Shown here piece after piece: positions 38,298 through 47,921 of a stretch of 64,000 bases of DNA. The notes under the pieces were generated by a model, which made no database searches, had not been told where the DNA came from, and saw only the letters and a program-made list of their open reading frames with translations. The DNA lies in NCBI RefSeq assembly GCF_006439335.1, contig NZ_SAWY01000021.1:124001-188000 (forward strand). The letters are read 5' to 3'. Within the stretch, counting starts at the first letter, position 1; every line of letters begins with the position of its first letter. The position numbers were made by a program, and so were the translations under genes. This DNA comes from Litorilituus lipolyticus (GTDB lineage: Bacteria; Pseudomonadota; Gammaproteobacteria; Enterobacterales; Alteromonadaceae).

Positions 38298-40328
38298 ATG
38301 GCGCCGCGTCGAGTCATCATTCGAAATCAAACAGCAGAAGCAAACTTATTCGCTCGACGCTCGTTTATTGCGTTTTGTGGTGTACTTGCGCTGTTGATCA
38401 TTTTATTTGCTAATGTATTTACCCTGCAAATATCTGCCTATGAAAAATACCAAACACGTTCAAACTCAAACCGCATCAAACTATTGCCTGTTGCTCCAAA
38501 CCGTGGGTTGATTTATGACCGAAACGGAGTGCTTTTAGCGGATAACAAGCCCGTTTATAGTTTGGAAATCATTCCTGAAGATGTCAAAGACATTAAAAAA
38601 AGTGTTAAACAAGTCAGTGAACTATTAGGCATAAGCGAAGAGAGACAAGACAAATTCTTCAAAGCTATACGAGGAAAGCGACGTTTCAAACCTGTTGAAC
38701 TGCATTCAAGATTAAGTGATCAACAAGTAGCTCTCTTTTCTGTTAATCAGCACAAGTTCCCTGGTGTTTTTGTTGATGCTCGATTAAAACGTTATTACCC
38801 TTTTGCCGATTTAACGACTCATAACCTTGGCTATGTAGCTAGAATAAATCGTAAAGATGCTAATAAGTTAGAACAACAAGGTAAAGCTGAGAATTACGCC
38901 GCAACTTACGGTATTGGTAAACTGGGAATCGAGAAATATTATGAAGATATACTTCATGGCACCATTGGTCACCAAGAAGTGGAAATTAATAACCAAGGTA
39001 GAGTCGTCAGAACGTTGGACTATACTCCCCCGATCCCTGGCAAAGATTTAACTCTTTCACTAGACATTGAATTGCAAATGATCGCTAAACGAGCGCTGTC
39101 AGGAAAACGCGGTGCTATTGTCGCTATGGACCCGCGAAGTGGTGAAGTCCTCGCCATGTATTCGAATCCCAGCTACGATGGCAACTTATTTGTTCATGGA
39201 ATTAGCAGTAAAAACTACCGCAACTTATTAAATTCAAAAGACTTGCCTTTGATTAATCGTAGTGTGCAAGGTTATCCTCCAGCTTCAACAGTCAAACCCT
39301 TCTTAGCGTTAACAGGGCTAGAAGAAAACATCATCACTCCTGATACCAAAGTTTGGGATCCAGGTTGGTATCAATTGGAAGGATTACCTAACAAATATCG
39401 AGATTGGAAGAAATGGGGTCATGGCTGGGTTGATTTAACACGAGCCATTGAGCAGTCATGCAATATTTACTTCTTCGATTTGGCTTTCAAATTAGGTATT
39501 ACCAAAATCAGCACCATGATGGAAAACTTTGGTTTTGGTGATTATACCGGCATAGATATTCATGAAGAAAGTAAAGCGATAATGCCCAGTGTTGGCTGGA
39601 AACGTGGCCGTTATAATAAGCCATGGTACACGGGTGAAACCTTATCTGTAGGTATAGGGCAAAGTTATTGGACAGTTACCCCACTGCAATTAACCCAAGC
39701 ATTAACAACGTTGGTTAATGAAGGTGAGCGAAAAGTCCCTCATTTATTAAAAGCCACTCGAGAGGCAGTGACAACAGAAGATAATACCGTTAAATATGTT
39801 AACAAAGAAATTGTTTATGAGGCACAGGCTCCTATTCAATTAAAAAATAGTAACAACTGGCGCACCGTTCTTGATGCTATGCACAGCACAGTACAAAAAT
39901 TAGGAGCAACAGGTCATGCTGCATTTAAAGGCAGTCAATATGATGCTGCCGGTAAAACAGGCTCTGCACAAGTAGCTAGAATAAAACAAGATGAAAAATA
40001 CGACGCTGAAAAAACAGAGGAAAGTAAACGTGATAATGCCATGTTTATTGCTTTTGCCCCGTATGAAGCACCGGAAATTGTTGTAGCCGTAGCGATAGAA
40101 AATGTTGCAAAAGGTGGGGGTGCTACCAATGCTGCGCCAGTGGCAAGGCAAATCATGGATCAATATTTTGGTGATAGAGTAATCACCTCAAGCGCACAAA
40201 CTCAAAAGAAGAACAGTGTTTCTACAATTGTTCATCATGGTGACCATAATCATGACAATCCCCTTGTTCATTCACAGTTAGTGAATAATCAACAAGTAGC
40301 TCCGCAACAACAGGATGTTTCTTACTGA
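38298..40328 (+). CDS. mrdA: Penicillin-binding protein 2 (elongasome transpeptidase)
   Basis: 676 residues. One N-terminal membrane helix (about 22-44), the class B dimerisation domain with APNRGLIYDRNGVLLA, and the transpeptidase domain with catalytic Ser330 in PASTVKPF, the SCN motif (QSCNIYFFD) and KTGSAQ. Ser330 is the same position as in E. coli PBP2. With RodA and MreB it builds lateral wall and keeps the rod shape. The C-terminal tail is longer than in E. coli, His/Asn/Gln-rich (HHGDHNHDNP) and probably disordered. Its stop overlaps the rodA start by one base. Confidence 0.98.
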   Translation: MAPRRVIIRNQTAEANLFARRSFIAFCGVLALLIILFANVFTLQISAYEKYQTRSNSNRIKLLPVAPNRGLIYDRNGVLLADNKPVYSLEIIPEDVKDIKKSVKQVSELLGISEERQDKFFKAIRGKRRFKPVELHSRLSDQQVALFSVNQHKFPGVFVDARLKRYYPFADLTTHNLGYVARINRKDANKLEQQGKAENYAATYGIGKLGIEKYYEDILHGTIGHQEVEINNQGRVVRTLDYTPPIPGKDLTLSLDIELQMIAKRALSGKRGAIVAMDPRSGEVLAMYSNPSYDGNLFVHGISSKNYRNLLNSKDLPLINRSVQGYPPASTVKPFLALTGLEENIITPDTKVWDPGWYQLEGLPNKYRDWKKWGHGWVDLTRAIEQSCNIYFFDLAFKLGITKISTMMENFGFGDYTGIDIHEESKAIMPSVGWKRGRYNKPWYTGETLSVGIGQSYWTVTPLQLTQALTTLVNEGERKVPHLLKATREAVTTEDNTVKYVNKEIVYEAQAPIQLKNSNNWRTVLDAMHSTVQKLGATGHAAFKGSQYDAAGKTGSAQVARIKQDEKYDAEKTEESKRDNAMFIAFAPYEAPEIVVAVAIENVAKGGGATNAAPVARQIMDQYFGDRVITSSAQTQKKNSVSTIVHHGDHNHDNPLVHSQLVNNQQVAPQQQDVSY

Positions 40329-41443
40329 TGAGAAGTACTGGTCAAGATCAACAACAAGTTCGTAGTGTTTGGCAAAAACTGCATATCGATTTACCATTGT
40401 TAATAGGTATTTTATCGTTAATGACACTCGGCTGCTTTATTGTTTATAGTGCTGGTGGCCAGGAAATGGACATCGTTTATCGCCATGGTAAACGTTTAGG
40501 TGTTGCTGTTATCGTCATGCTATTTGTGGCACAAATTCCGCCATTATCTTATCGAAAGTGGGCTGTACCGGTATTTGTTGTCGGGGTATTAATGCTCGTT
40601 AGTGTTTTACTGTTTGGCCATGTAGGTAAAGGCGCTCAACGCTGGTTAGATCTAGGGGTAACAAAATTTCAACCCTCTGAAATAATGAAGCTAGTTGTAC
40701 CCATTATGATCGCTTGGTTTATCAGCCAAGATAATTTACCTGTAAAAGTTTTTACGGTTATTCAAGCTTTTGTACTGGTACTTATTCCAACCTTATTAAT
40801 TGCCAAGCAGCCTGATCTTGGTACTTCTTTGTTGATAGCTAGCTCAGGAATTTTCGTTATTTTCCTTGCTGGAGCAAGCTGGAAACTCATCGCTATATGT
40901 GCGGGACTTGCATCAGCTTTTGCACCTATTTTATGGATGTTTTTGATGAAAGACTATCAAAGACAACGTGTTATGACATTTCTAAACCCTGAACAAGATC
41001 CACTTGGCTCGGGTTATCATATTATTCAATCAAAAATAGCCATCGGCTCTGGTGGCGTTGAGGGCAAAGGTTGGCTTCAAGGTACACAATCACAACTAGA
41101 GTTTTTGCCTGAGCGCCACACTGACTTTATTTTTTCTGTGTTCAGTGAAGAATTTGGTTTAATAGGGGTTGCTGTACTACTTGCGGTTTACCTCTTTATT
41201 GTTATGCGTGGTTTATGGATTGCGGTTAATGCACAACACGCATTTACTAAGTTATTAGCGGGAAGTATCACCTTAACATTTTTCGTTTACGTTTTTGTCA
41301 ACATCGGCATGGTTTCTGGCTTACTCCCTGTTGTTGGTGTCCCGCTTCCGTTAGTCAGTTATGGCGGTACTTCAATGGTGACATTATTGGCAGGATTTGG
41401 CATGCTAATGGCGATTAGTACTCATAGACGTTTTCATGTATAA
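40328..41443 (+). CDS. rodA: Rod-shape SEDS glycosyltransferase RodA
   Basis: 371 residues, ten predicted membrane helices. SEDS hallmarks: KGAQRWLDLGVTKFQPSEIMK, AKQPDLGTSLLI (with the catalytic-loop Asp), PEQDPLGSGYHIIQSKIAIGSGG and LPERHTDFIFSVFSEEFGLIG. It polymerises lipid II into glycan strands for PBP2. The ATG shares its A with the mrdA TGA, so translation is coupled. High confidence. Confidence 0.98.
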   Translation: MRSTGQDQQQVRSVWQKLHIDLPLLIGILSLMTLGCFIVYSAGGQEMDIVYRHGKRLGVAVIVMLFVAQIPPLSYRKWAVPVFVVGVLMLVSVLLFGHVGKGAQRWLDLGVTKFQPSEIMKLVVPIMIAWFISQDNLPVKVFTVIQAFVLVLIPTLLIAKQPDLGTSLLIASSGIFVIFLAGASWKLIAICAGLASAFAPILWMFLMKDYQRQRVMTFLNPEQDPLGSGYHIIQSKIAIGSGGVEGKGWLQGTQSQLEFLPERHTDFIFSVFSEEFGLIGVAVLLAVYLFIVMRGLWIAVNAQHAFTKLLAGSITLTFFVYVFVNIGMVSGLLPVVGVPLPLVSYGGTSMVTLLAGFGMLMAISTHRRFHV

Positions 41444-41501
41444 CATGACTATAGTAGTGGCTACGCCTTCACAGTAAATGTAATGAATAATATGGTAAGG
41501 A

Positions 41502-42332
41502 TTGATGATAACTAAGACAAATTTTAAGCAAACAAAATATTCCTTACATGCATTAATTGGCCTAGTCACAATTAGCCTACTAGCGAGTTGCTCTTCAACG
41601 GGTCGTTATCAACAACATAAAGACAGTACCCCTACACGTTTACCAACCCAAGCAGAACAAAAAGATGCGATAGCAAGGGCAGAGCCTTATAGCCGTGGTG
41701 GTAATAAAGATTATCAAGTACTTGGTAAGCACTATAAAGTTTTAACCGATACCAATGGTTTTGAACAAGAAGGGATTGCTTCTTGGTATGGTGAGAAGTT
41801 TCATGGCCACTTAACCTCAAATGGTGAGATTTACGATATGTATGCCATGAGTGCCGCCCATAAAAGTTTACCCTTACCAACGTATTTGAAAGTTACTAAT
41901 CTGGTAAATAATAAATCGGTCATTGTGCGGGTTAATGATAGAGGGCCATTTCATCAGTCACGTATTATTGACTTATCTTACAGTGCAGCATACAAATTAG
42001 ACATGCTAAAAACAGGTACAGCTAAAGTAAAGATTACCGCAATTACTGATTTTTCACCGAAAAAAGCTCAAAAAGAAAAACAACAAAGTTCACAGGCTTC
42101 GATAAACTCAACTTACATTCAGGTTTTTGCTACCAGTAAAGTAGAAGTCGCTCAGTCAACAGCAGCAAAATTAACAAAGCAATATAATCAAACAGTAAAA
42201 TACCCTGAGCACCAAGGTATATACCGTATTCAAATTGGGCCGATAAACAATCTTACTACGTTAAACAAGTTGTTAAAGTCTTTAAAAGAGAATGGCTACC
42301 CAAGCGCTTATCCTAGGCAAACTGTCTTATAA
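41502..42332 (+). CDS. rlpA: Rare lipoprotein A (septal-ring lytic transglycosylase-like)
   Basis: 276 residues. Lipobox SLLASC with Cys30; a double-psi beta-barrel (about 88-180, GIASWYGEKFHGHLTSNGE, YDMYAMSAAHKSLPLPTYLKV, NDRGPFHQSRIIDLSY) with the catalytic Asp of NDRGP; and a C-terminal SPOR domain (about 200-276, YIQVFATSKVEVAQ, YRIQIGPI) that binds denuded glycans at the septum. In Pseudomonas RlpA cleaves naked glycan strands. It lies 58 bases after rodA. Confidence 0.96.
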   Translation: MMITKTNFKQTKYSLHALIGLVTISLLASCSSTGRYQQHKDSTPTRLPTQAEQKDAIARAEPYSRGGNKDYQVLGKHYKVLTDTNGFEQEGIASWYGEKFHGHLTSNGEIYDMYAMSAAHKSLPLPTYLKVTNLVNNKSVIVRVNDRGPFHQSRIIDLSYSAAYKLDMLKTGTAKVKITAITDFSPKKAQKEKQQSSQASINSTYIQVFATSKVEVAQSTAAKLTKQYNQTVKYPEHQGIYRIQIGPINNLTTLNKLLKSLKENGYPSAYPRQTVL

Positions 42333-42449
42333 AAAACATTATAAAGCGTAGAATTTATAGCCTGTTACAAAATAAGCACATTTATCTGAGAGTTTTTGCA
42401 AAATTTGATGAAATATCCCGCAATAGGCCATAGCCAAGAGATTTTTAAA

Positions 42450-42458
42450 TGGTATACT
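42450..42458 (+). promoter_or_regulatory. Extended -10 promoter of dacA
   Basis: TGGTATACT matches the extended -10 TGnTATAAT with one mismatch, about 46 bases before the dacA start. It suggests dacA can be transcribed apart from the upstream block. Confidence 0.5.
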
Positions 42459-42504
42459 TTGCCTCTTATCTTCTTCATAACTTGACCAAAATTCGAATAT
42501 TATT

Positions 42505-43671
42505 ATGGCAAAAAAACTTATCTCTCTTATTGGCAAACTCTTCATTGGCGCAACCGTAACTTTTAGTACGCTTTCTCACGCAGTTACCATCATTCCCGAT
42601 GCGCCTCAAATTAACGCCAAAGGTTTTATTCTAATTGACCATACAACAGGCAAGGTCATCGCCGAAGGTAATGCTGATGTGCAATTAGCGCCAGCAAGTC
42701 TTACTAAAATGATGACCAGCTATATCATTGGTAAAGAAATAGAAAATGGCAATATCAGTAACTCTGACAAAGTCATGATCAGTGAAAATGCTTGGGCGAA
42801 AAAATTCCCTGATTCATCAAAAATGTTTATTGAAGTTGGAACAGAGGTTTCTGTAGACCTGTTAAATAAAGGCATTATCGTTGCCTCAGGTAATGATGCC
42901 TGTGTGGCAATGGCCGAACATATCGCAGGTAGTGAAAGTGCTTTCGCAGACTTAATGAACGCACATGCTGAGCAATTAGGAATGTCGAGTAGTTACTTTG
43001 AAAACAGTCATGGCTTAGATAGTTCAGAGCATATGACAACACCTCGAGACATGGCAACGCTTGCTAGTGCTATCATTCGTGAAGTACCTGAAGAATATGC
43101 CTTATACAAGCAAAAATCATTTACTTATAACAACATTAAACAATACAACCGTAATAGCTTGTTGTGGGACAAAAGTTTAAATGTTGACGGCATGAAAACA
43201 GGCCATACTTCAAATGCAGGTTACAGTTTAGTCACCTCTGCAACTAAAGGCGATATGCGATTAGTTACCGTTGTAATGGGTACTGAAAGTGAACGTGCCC
43301 GTAAAGTTGAGAGTAAAAAATTACTAAACTATGGGTTCCGCTTTTTTGAAACAATTACCCCTTATAAAGCAGGCGAAAAATTTGTCAGCAACCGTATTTG
43401 GATGGGCGATAAAGAGAATATTGATTTAGGTATTTTACTTGATACGCCTATCACAATACCTCGTGGTCAACGTAAAAATTTAAAAGCTAACTTTGAATTA
43501 AACCAACAATTAACAGCGCCGATTGCTAAAGGTACGGTTGTTGGTACATTATTTTTACAGCTTGATGGTGAAGATGTTGCTCAATACCCTCTGGTGACTT
43601 TAGAAGAAGTTAATGAAGGAAGTATGTTCAGCCGCTTAGTTGACTACGTAAAATTGCAGTTTATTAACTAA
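42505..43671 (+). CDS. dacA: D-alanyl-D-alanine carboxypeptidase (PBP5/6 type)
   Basis: 388 residues. Signal peptide (about 1-26, ending SHA), then the S11 peptidase domain with SLTK (Ser65, Lys68), SGN (VASGNDACVAMAEH) and KTG (GMKTGHTSNAGYS). A C-terminal beta domain follows, then a terminal amphipathic helix (SRLVDYVKLQF) that holds PBP5-type enzymes to the periplasmic face of the inner membrane. It trims the terminal D-Ala from pentapeptides. An intrinsic terminator follows. High confidence. Confidence 0.97.
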   Translation: MAKKLISLIGKLFIGATVTFSTLSHAVTIIPDAPQINAKGFILIDHTTGKVIAEGNADVQLAPASLTKMMTSYIIGKEIENGNISNSDKVMISENAWAKKFPDSSKMFIEVGTEVSVDLLNKGIIVASGNDACVAMAEHIAGSESAFADLMNAHAEQLGMSSSYFENSHGLDSSEHMTTPRDMATLASAIIREVPEEYALYKQKSFTYNNIKQYNRNSLLWDKSLNVDGMKTGHTSNAGYSLVTSATKGDMRLVTVVMGTESERARKVESKKLLNYGFRFFETITPYKAGEKFVSNRIWMGDKENIDLGILLDTPITIPRGQRKNLKANFELNQQLTAPIAKGTVVGTLFLQLDGEDVAQYPLVTLEEVNEGSMFSRLVDYVKLQFIN

Positions 43672-43703
43672 AACAATCACCTATTAAACAAATAGTATTT
43701 AGT

Positions 43704-43732
43704 AAAAGCCTCATCTATTGAGGCTTTTTTTA
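43704..43732 (+). terminator. Terminator after dacA
   Basis: AAAAGCCTCA, 5-base loop, TGAGGCTTTTTTT: a perfect 10-base stem and T run. Confidence 0.9.
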
Positions 43733-43914
43733 TACCGACAATATCTGCACATTAACTTAGAAAAAATAATCATAACAGCAGCTAATAAAAAATGATAAAA
43801 TAACGGTATGTTTGCCTTTGCCGCGTGCAAGTTAAGTGCAAAAGCCAAATATGTAGTATTAAATACTGATTAACTATACATATTTCGAATTTTATTTAAT
43901 AAATTGAGTGTAAA

Positions 43915-44178
43915 ATGAAAACCAAGTTTGATGAGTTATTAGATTTTCCTACTGTTTTAAACTTTAAAGTAATGGGTGTAGCCTGTGATGAATTACCTGA
44001 TCTTATCATTGCAGAATTGCAAAAGCATACCCCAGGAGATTACTCTCCTACAATAAAGCCAAGTTCAAAAGGCAACTATCACTCGGTCTCTATAGCCGTT
44101 ACGGTGACGAGTAAAGAGCATATTGAAAAGATTTATAAAACGCTAACTGCTATTGAGCAAGTTAGATACGTTTTATAG
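43915..44178 (+). CDS. ybeD: YbeD family protein (DUF493)
   Basis: 87 residues, exactly the E. coli YbeD length and position (between dacA and lipB). The ACT-like alpha/beta fold family has a conserved FDELLDFPTVLNFKVMG start and the SVSIAVTVTSKEHIEKIYKTL middle. Proposed to be regulatory, possibly in lipoate metabolism; the function is not established. Confidence 0.95.
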   Translation: MKTKFDELLDFPTVLNFKVMGVACDELPDLIIAELQKHTPGDYSPTIKPSSKGNYHSVSIAVTVTSKEHIEKIYKTLTAIEQVRYVL

Positions 44179-44215
44179 TTCTTTGCTATTTTAAAACCCT
44201 TATAGAGATACCTAC

Positions 44216-44908
44216 GTGCACGATACTGCTGAAATACCAAAAGCCGAAAGCACTTACAACATAGTAAATAATATCATAGTAAGAGAGCTTGCTTGTATGG
44301 ACTACAGTCTTGTTTGGCAAGCCATGCAAGACTTTACCAACGAGCGCGATGAAAGTACTTGCGATGAGTTATGGCTAGTTGAACACCCGCCCGTATTTAC
44401 TCAAGGGCAAGCAGGTAAAGAAGAGCATTTACTCGTACCTGGTGATATTCCTGTGGTTAAAGCGGATCGAGGTGGACAAATAACCTATCATGGTCCCGGT
44501 CAACAAGTTATTTATTTTATGATTAACCTCAGACGTAGAAAAATAGGGGTCAGACAGTTAGTCACTTTGATCGAAAATAGTATTGTACAAGCGCTCGGTG
44601 ACTATAATATTGTCGCTTATGCGAAACCCGATGCGCCTGGAGTATACATCGATGAAAAAAAAGTAGCTTCTCTAGGCTTACGCGTGAGAAAAGGCTGTTC
44701 TTTTCATGGCTTAGCCCTAAACGTGAACATGGATCTATCACCTTTTTTACGTATTAACCCTTGCGGCTATGCTGGTCTTGAAATGATACAAACGGCCGAT
44801 GTAAATGGTCCAACAGACACCGCAAGTGCAGCAAAAGCATTAGTAAAACATTTAACGACCTTACTTGAAGTTCACCAAGTGAATTATCAAGCGGGATTAC
44901 CTAAGTAA
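44216..44908 (+). CDS. lipB: Octanoyl-ACP:protein octanoyltransferase LipB
   Basis: 230 residues, GTG start. It moves octanoate from acyl-ACP to lipoyl domains. Motifs: [34 protein letters not shown], the catalytic Cys183 in INPCGYAG and the partner Lys in KVASLGLR, with [17 protein letters not shown]. The N terminus is about 15 residues longer than in E. coli. It works with lipA, 15 bases downstream. High confidence on product; the start is less sure. Confidence 0.96.
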   Translation: MHDTAEIPKAESTYNIVNNIIVRELACMDYSLVWQAMQDFTNERDESTCDELWLVEHPPVFTQGQAGKEEHLLVPGDIPVVKADRGGQITYHGPGQQVIYFMINLRRRKIGVRQLVTLIENSIVQALGDYNIVAYAKPDAPGVYIDEKKVASLGLRVRKGCSFHGLALNVNMDLSPFLRINPCGYAGLEMIQTADVNGPTDTASAAKALVKHLTTLLEVHQVNYQAGLPK

Positions 44909-44923
44909 GAGTAGTAAATCATA

Positions 44924-45904
44924 ATGAGCAATTCAACGACGAAAAACCCCGTTAAAATTGAACCAGGTACAAAATTACGTGATGCAGATAAATTGGCTCA
45001 TATACCAATTAAAGTGGTCAGCTCAACACGTGAGAGTATGCTTAGAAAGCCAAGCTGGTTAAGGATCAAATTACCTAAAAGCAGTGATCGCATAGACAAT
45101 ATTAAAAACTCATTACGCAAACATGAACTACATTCAGTGTGTGAGGAAGCCTCATGCCCTAACCTTTCTGAATGTTTCCACCATGGTACTGCGACCTTTA
45201 TGATACTGGGTGATATTTGTACTAGGCGTTGTCCTTTCTGTGACGTTGGCCATGGGCGTCCATTGGCACCAAATCCTGATGAAGCAAAAAAATTGGCACT
45301 TAGCTTACAGGATATGAAATTAAAATATGTGGTTATTACCTCCGTTGACCGTGATGACCTTCGTGACGGTGGAGCACAACAATTTGCTGATTGTGTTAAA
45401 GAAATCAATGAAAAGTCGCCGAAAACTAAAATCGAAATTTTAGTTCCCGATTTTCGTGGCAGAATGGATCGCGCATTAGAGATATTAAACCAGCATCCTC
45501 CTCACGTATTCAACCACAATATGGAAACTGCCCCACGTTTATATACTAAAGCAAGACCGGGCGCTAACTATCAATGGTCACTAGATTTATTGAAAAAATT
45601 TGGTGAAGCAAATCCTGAAGTCCCTACAAAATCAGGTTTAATGGTTGGTTTAGGTGAAACCAACGAAGAGATTTTGCAAGTCATGCAAGATTTACGTGAT
45701 CATGGGGTTACTATGTTGACCATTGGTCAATACCTTCAACCAAGTAAAGATCATTTACCTGTTGAACGTTATGTTCACCCTGATGATTTTGATATGTTCC
45801 AAAAAGAAGCAATGAAAATGGGTTTTGAACACGCGGCATGTGGCCCACTAGTTCGTTCATCATACCACGCCGACAAGCAAGCGGCCGGTGAAGAAGTTAA
45901 ATAA
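44924..45904 (+). CDS. lipA: Lipoyl synthase LipA
   Basis: 326 residues, radical SAM enzyme. The auxiliary cluster is bound by [12 protein letters not shown], the SAM cluster by the [10 protein letters not shown] (CxxxCxxC) motif, and the C-terminal serine ligand lies in [11 protein letters not shown]. It inserts two sulfurs into octanoyl-lysine. Clients here include the BkdB lipoyl domain. High confidence. Confidence 0.98.
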   Translation: MSNSTTKNPVKIEPGTKLRDADKLAHIPIKVVSSTRESMLRKPSWLRIKLPKSSDRIDNIKNSLRKHELHSVCEEASCPNLSECFHHGTATFMILGDICTRRCPFCDVGHGRPLAPNPDEAKKLALSLQDMKLKYVVITSVDRDDLRDGGAQQFADCVKEINEKSPKTKIEILVPDFRGRMDRALEILNQHPPHVFNHNMETAPRLYTKARPGANYQWSLDLLKKFGEANPEVPTKSGLMVGLGETNEEILQVMQDLRDHGVTMLTIGQYLQPSKDHLPVERYVHPDDFDMFQKEAMKMGFEHAACGPLVRSSYHADKQAAGEEVK

Positions 45905-45925
45905 CTTCCCTGTCATCTTCAATAA

Positions 45926-45961
45926 ACACACTAGGTACTCTTACCTAGTGTGTGCGTTTTC
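45926..45961. terminator. Terminator between lipA and the kinase gene
   Basis: CACACTAGGTA, CTCT, TACCTAGTGTG: a perfect 11-base stem between two converging genes. The T tract on the plus side (GCGTTTTCC) is short. Confidence 0.7.
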
Positions 45962-45971
45962 CTAATCTAGA

Positions 45972-47813
45972 TTAAACTTCGACCACTTTAGGATTCTTTG
46001 GATAGTACCTTTCCGGTAGACTGCTAATATGCTCAAAAAAACGGGTATCTTTATAAGGAAACTTCATAAAACCTGATATGCCTAAGCCACTAATGGTAGG
46101 TAATAAAGCCAGCAACTCTTCAAGGCATTGACTAAATTCAGCTTGTTTTTCATGGTTTAATAACCGTAAATAACTATGTATTTTTAAGTGATTTGGCAGT
46201 ACTTCAAAGATAATACAGCCCGTATGATGAATTAAGTTCAATCGCGCCAATACCGCCATCATTACATCAGGTAAATAGAGATATTCATCAGGATCTTTAC
46301 CATCCTCAAAATACGAGTGTAAGCGTGTTTCATCATCAAGCTCAGGCACATCGCTCACATCAAAAGGAATGAATTGGTCTTCATGCGCAATAAACGGCTG
46401 ATCTCGCTTTTTACGTTCAACATGCAATGTGTTTCTCGCATTAAATAAACAACTCTTGATAACACCTATTCTAAATATTCCTTGTGCCAAACTAATCATA
46501 TTATTAACTGCGCTTTCAAAAGAATCTTTTAAACTCGGATCAAACAAGCTCAAATTAGAATCAATATAAACACCATCTTTTTCCCAGCGTATAGCCAAAC
46601 CACCCACGACGGGAAAATTTCCCAGTCGACTTAACGCCGCGATAAAGGCTTTTTCATTGTCCCCCATGCCCATCAAGTAATTTTTATAATATTTATCTAA
46701 TTGTGCATCATCAACATCAGTTAAATGCTCTTTATCACTAGACTCCCGCAAAAAAGACTTTCTCGAGCCATAAACAACCGTATCTATCTCCTCACCTTTT
46801 GGCTTTATCCAAACAGGTATTTTAGCGGGGCTTAAATGTTGTGTCGGCGTTTTAGATAAAACTAATTGACGCAAAGAATGAACATTATTAAAGAAGTAAT
46901 CACCTGCTTGTTCTCGCTGCTGTTCATCATCACTAAGCATCGCCGTCAGCACTTGCGCTAGCATTTTAGGTAAGCCTAATGAGTTAGGCGTGATAACTTT
47001 TACACCATAACGACACGACTGCCCTGATGCTAATGCATATAAGGTTGCCGCTAAACCTTGCTCATCAAAACGAGGAGATGATAAACCGCCATTTAATTGT
47101 TCTGGTCCAATAAAATAAACATCACCAAGGCGAGCATTGCTGTGCTGTAAATCACTGCTCATCAAATCCATCACATTGTTACTGGTACTTTGTTTATCAA
47201 CACCTAACTGAGCAGTCACAGATGAACCCCAGTCAATTAACTGCACTTCACCTGTTGCCTCATCATAAACAATATTCGACGGTTTGATATCGCCATGAAC
47301 AATAGGCTTTTGCTGAACATGATTTTTAGGGTTGCGTAAGTACATTAAAATATCAGCAAGTTGTAGTGCAATACTAATAATGAGTTCAATAGGTAAAGGA
47401 CCAATTCGATGAGACAATTTCTCTAAATCGATACCGGGTGCTCTGGCCATTTGCAATATTGATTGACGCTTTATCTTTTGATAATCAATGACTTTTGGAA
47501 TTTTAGGGTGATGTAATTGCCCTTGTAAATCAGCCTCTTCTGCCAATCTATCTTGAACATGCTGTGGTAAGTTTATTCTAGAGAATTTAAAAACGACATT
47601 ACCGTGAAATTGTTTAAGAACAGACTTAGATGCTGAGAAAACAAAGCCATAGGCCCCTTTTCCTAATAGAGCGACTTGTTGATAACCCAGTTGCTTCAAC
47701 TGCTGCTGACAAAGCTCAACCCATTGCTTTAATTTTGTTGCATCTTTATGACTTAACAAATAGATCGACTGCTCTTCAGCAATATAAAAATGTTGTAATT
47801 TTTTAGTGGTCAC
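45972..47813 (-). CDS. Hanks-type Ser/Thr protein kinase with uncharacterised C-terminal half
   Basis: 613 residues, GTG start with no clear ribosome site. Kinase domain (about 45-315): glycine loop GKGAYGFVF (51-59), ATP-binding Lys76 in VVFKFS, catalytic HGDIKPSN with Asp175, metal-binding DWG (194-196, in place of DFG) and an APE-like GPEQLNGG. The catalytic residues are all present, so it is probably active. The C-terminal 300 residues have no membrane helix, PASTA or other sensor I recognise; they look like a compact alpha/beta domain (e.g. YLPDVMMAVLARLNLIHHTG). It converges on lipA and follows tyrR on the same strand, 108 bases away. Role unknown. Confidence 0.85.
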   Translation of the reverse strand: MTTKKLQHFYIAEEQSIYLLSHKDATKLKQWVELCQQQLKQLGYQQVALLGKGAYGFVFSASKSVLKQFHGNVVFKFSRINLPQHVQDRLAEEADLQGQLHHPKIPKVIDYQKIKRQSILQMARAPGIDLEKLSHRIGPLPIELIISIALQLADILMYLRNPKNHVQQKPIVHGDIKPSNIVYDEATGEVQLIDWGSSVTAQLGVDKQSTSNNVMDLMSSDLQHSNARLGDVYFIGPEQLNGGLSSPRFDEQGLAATLYALASGQSCRYGVKVITPNSLGLPKMLAQVLTAMLSDDEQQREQAGDYFFNNVHSLRQLVLSKTPTQHLSPAKIPVWIKPKGEEIDTVVYGSRKSFLRESSDKEHLTDVDDAQLDKYYKNYLMGMGDNEKAFIAALSRLGNFPVVGGLAIRWEKDGVYIDSNLSLFDPSLKDSFESAVNNMISLAQGIFRIGVIKSCLFNARNTLHVERKKRDQPFIAHEDQFIPFDVSDVPELDDETRLHSYFEDGKDPDEYLYLPDVMMAVLARLNLIHHTGCIIFEVLPNHLKIHSYLRLLNHEKQAEFSQCLEELLALLPTISGLGISGFMKFPYKDTRFFEHISSLPERYYPKNPKVVEV

Positions 47814-47921
47814 AAAGGTTATGGCTTAGCTGTTCATATTCTCATAACCTACCGATAATTACGGTAAATCACAAGTGATAACTATGACTTAATCCTTAAA
47901 ATTCAGCAAACGCACCAACAC

